Assembly (NCBI RefSeq): GCF_019212185.1
Contig: NZ_CP078138.1
Span: 850,501-914,500 of the forward strand
Source: Pseudomonas fluorescens
GTDB lineage: Bacteria; Pseudomonadota; Gammaproteobacteria; Pseudomonadales; Pseudomonadaceae
Direction of reading: 5' to 3'
DNA: 64,000 nucleotides
In this document: positions 63,890-64,000 of the stretch, piece after piece
Layout of the letters: every line of letters starts with the position of its first letter
Position numbering within the stretch: position 1 is the first letter of the stretch
Notes under the pieces: generated by a model
The model's database searches: none
What the model was told of the DNA's origin: nothing
What the model saw: the letters and a program-made list of their open reading frames with translations, nothing else
Program-made: the position numbers and the translations under genes

Positions 63890-63926
63890 GTCGGGTGCAC
63901 AGCGGATGTGGGCAACTGTCAGTGAA

Positions 63927-64000
63927 TCAGCGCTGCAACAGAATGCGCCCACGACTCAAGTCGGCCAACTGGCTTTGCAACAGCTCGATCTGCGCTTCAC
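63927..64000 (-). CDS. C-terminal end of an unidentified gene (5' part outside window)
   Basis: On the minus strand a frame enters from the right edge and ends at 63929-63927 after EAQIELLQSQLADLSRGRIL and three more residues. The G/C-biased third positions and the coiled-coil-like sequence suggest real coding. Too short to identify. Confidence 0.5.
   Translation of the reverse strand, partial: EAQIELLQSQLADLSRGRILLQR

Larger units (their letters stand above)
63441..63926. other. Gene-free region with two perfect DnaA boxes
   Basis: No gene is supported in this 486-bp stretch, which is less GC-rich than its neighbours. TTATCCACA, the high-affinity DnaA box, occurs exactly at 63679-63687 and 63881-63889 in the same orientation. 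Related CCACA/TGTG sequences lie nearby. The stretch should also hold the promoter of the SDR gene. Confidence 0.7.

Noticed and set aside
63441..63926. Chromosomal replication origin
   Set aside because: Only two DnaA boxes and none of the genes usually at the Pseudomonas origin; a titration or regulatory site is the more cautious reading.

Overview
The window looks like a chromosomal segment of a fluorescent pseudomonad (Pseudomonas fluorescens species complex). The DNA is GC-rich with strong G/C third positions. Several blocks follow the P. aeruginosa order: accC-accB-aroQ, a CtpL-type receptor, a GcbA-type cyclase, a DUF2333 protein, a NUDIX hydrolase, SUI1 and speA (PA4848 to PA4839 region), and the Flp/Tad pilus genes (PA4293 to PA4306 region). 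REP/REPIN repeats of the P. fluorescens type are present. This assignment rests on remembered synteny and protein motifs, not on a database search.

Layout. 1-10.1 kb is housekeeping: fatty-acid and aromatic biosynthesis (accC partial, accB, aroQ), a chemoreceptor, a diguanylate cyclase, NUDIX, an SUI1-type factor behind a structured leader, and speA. 10.3-12.6 kb is a small type VI secretion island (VgrG plus a DUF4123 adaptor) with no effector gene beside it. 12.6-24.1 kb holds a MATE exporter, an alpha-2-macroglobulin lipoprotein, a small membrane protein, PBP1C, a MazG-like pyrophosphohydrolase, CmoM and two tandem DUF4136 lipoproteins.

24.2-39.5 kb is a complete Flp/Tad type IVb pilus locus. 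The assembly operon rcpC-rcpA-tadZ-tadA-tadB-tadC-tadD-DUF3613 runs on the minus strand. fppA and pprB run on the plus strand, a TadE/F-like minor pilin is translationally coupled to a PprA-type kinase, tadG stands at one end and flp at the other. A receiver-only response regulator and a possible 28-residue ORF lie between rcpC and flp. 39.5-42.9 kb pairs a TpsB/FhaC-type outer-membrane transporter with a glycine-rich, collagen-like predicted lipoprotein, with an intrinsic terminator-like hairpin between them. This is the most unusual module in the window.

43.2-50.6 kb carries a DMT/YdcZ exporter, a MaoC hydratase, a long FabG-like reductase and a FadI-like thiolase (together a beta-oxidation-like or acyl-chain set), a REPIN, a dCache chemoreceptor and a RIO kinase. 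50.6-54.2 kb is a CueR copper regulon (cueR-copA, copZ, two CueR operators and an unassigned secreted protein). 54.3-64 kb holds a Bcr/CflA MFS pump, a 57-residue protein, a quinone-reductase-like dehydrogenase divergent from a LysR regulator, an ArsR-family regulator, two purine deaminases (adenine, 8-oxoguanine) around a ChaA antiporter, an SDR enzyme, and a gene-free stretch with two perfect DnaA boxes before a gene cut by the window end. No rRNA, tRNA, CRISPR array, prophage or transposase was recognised.
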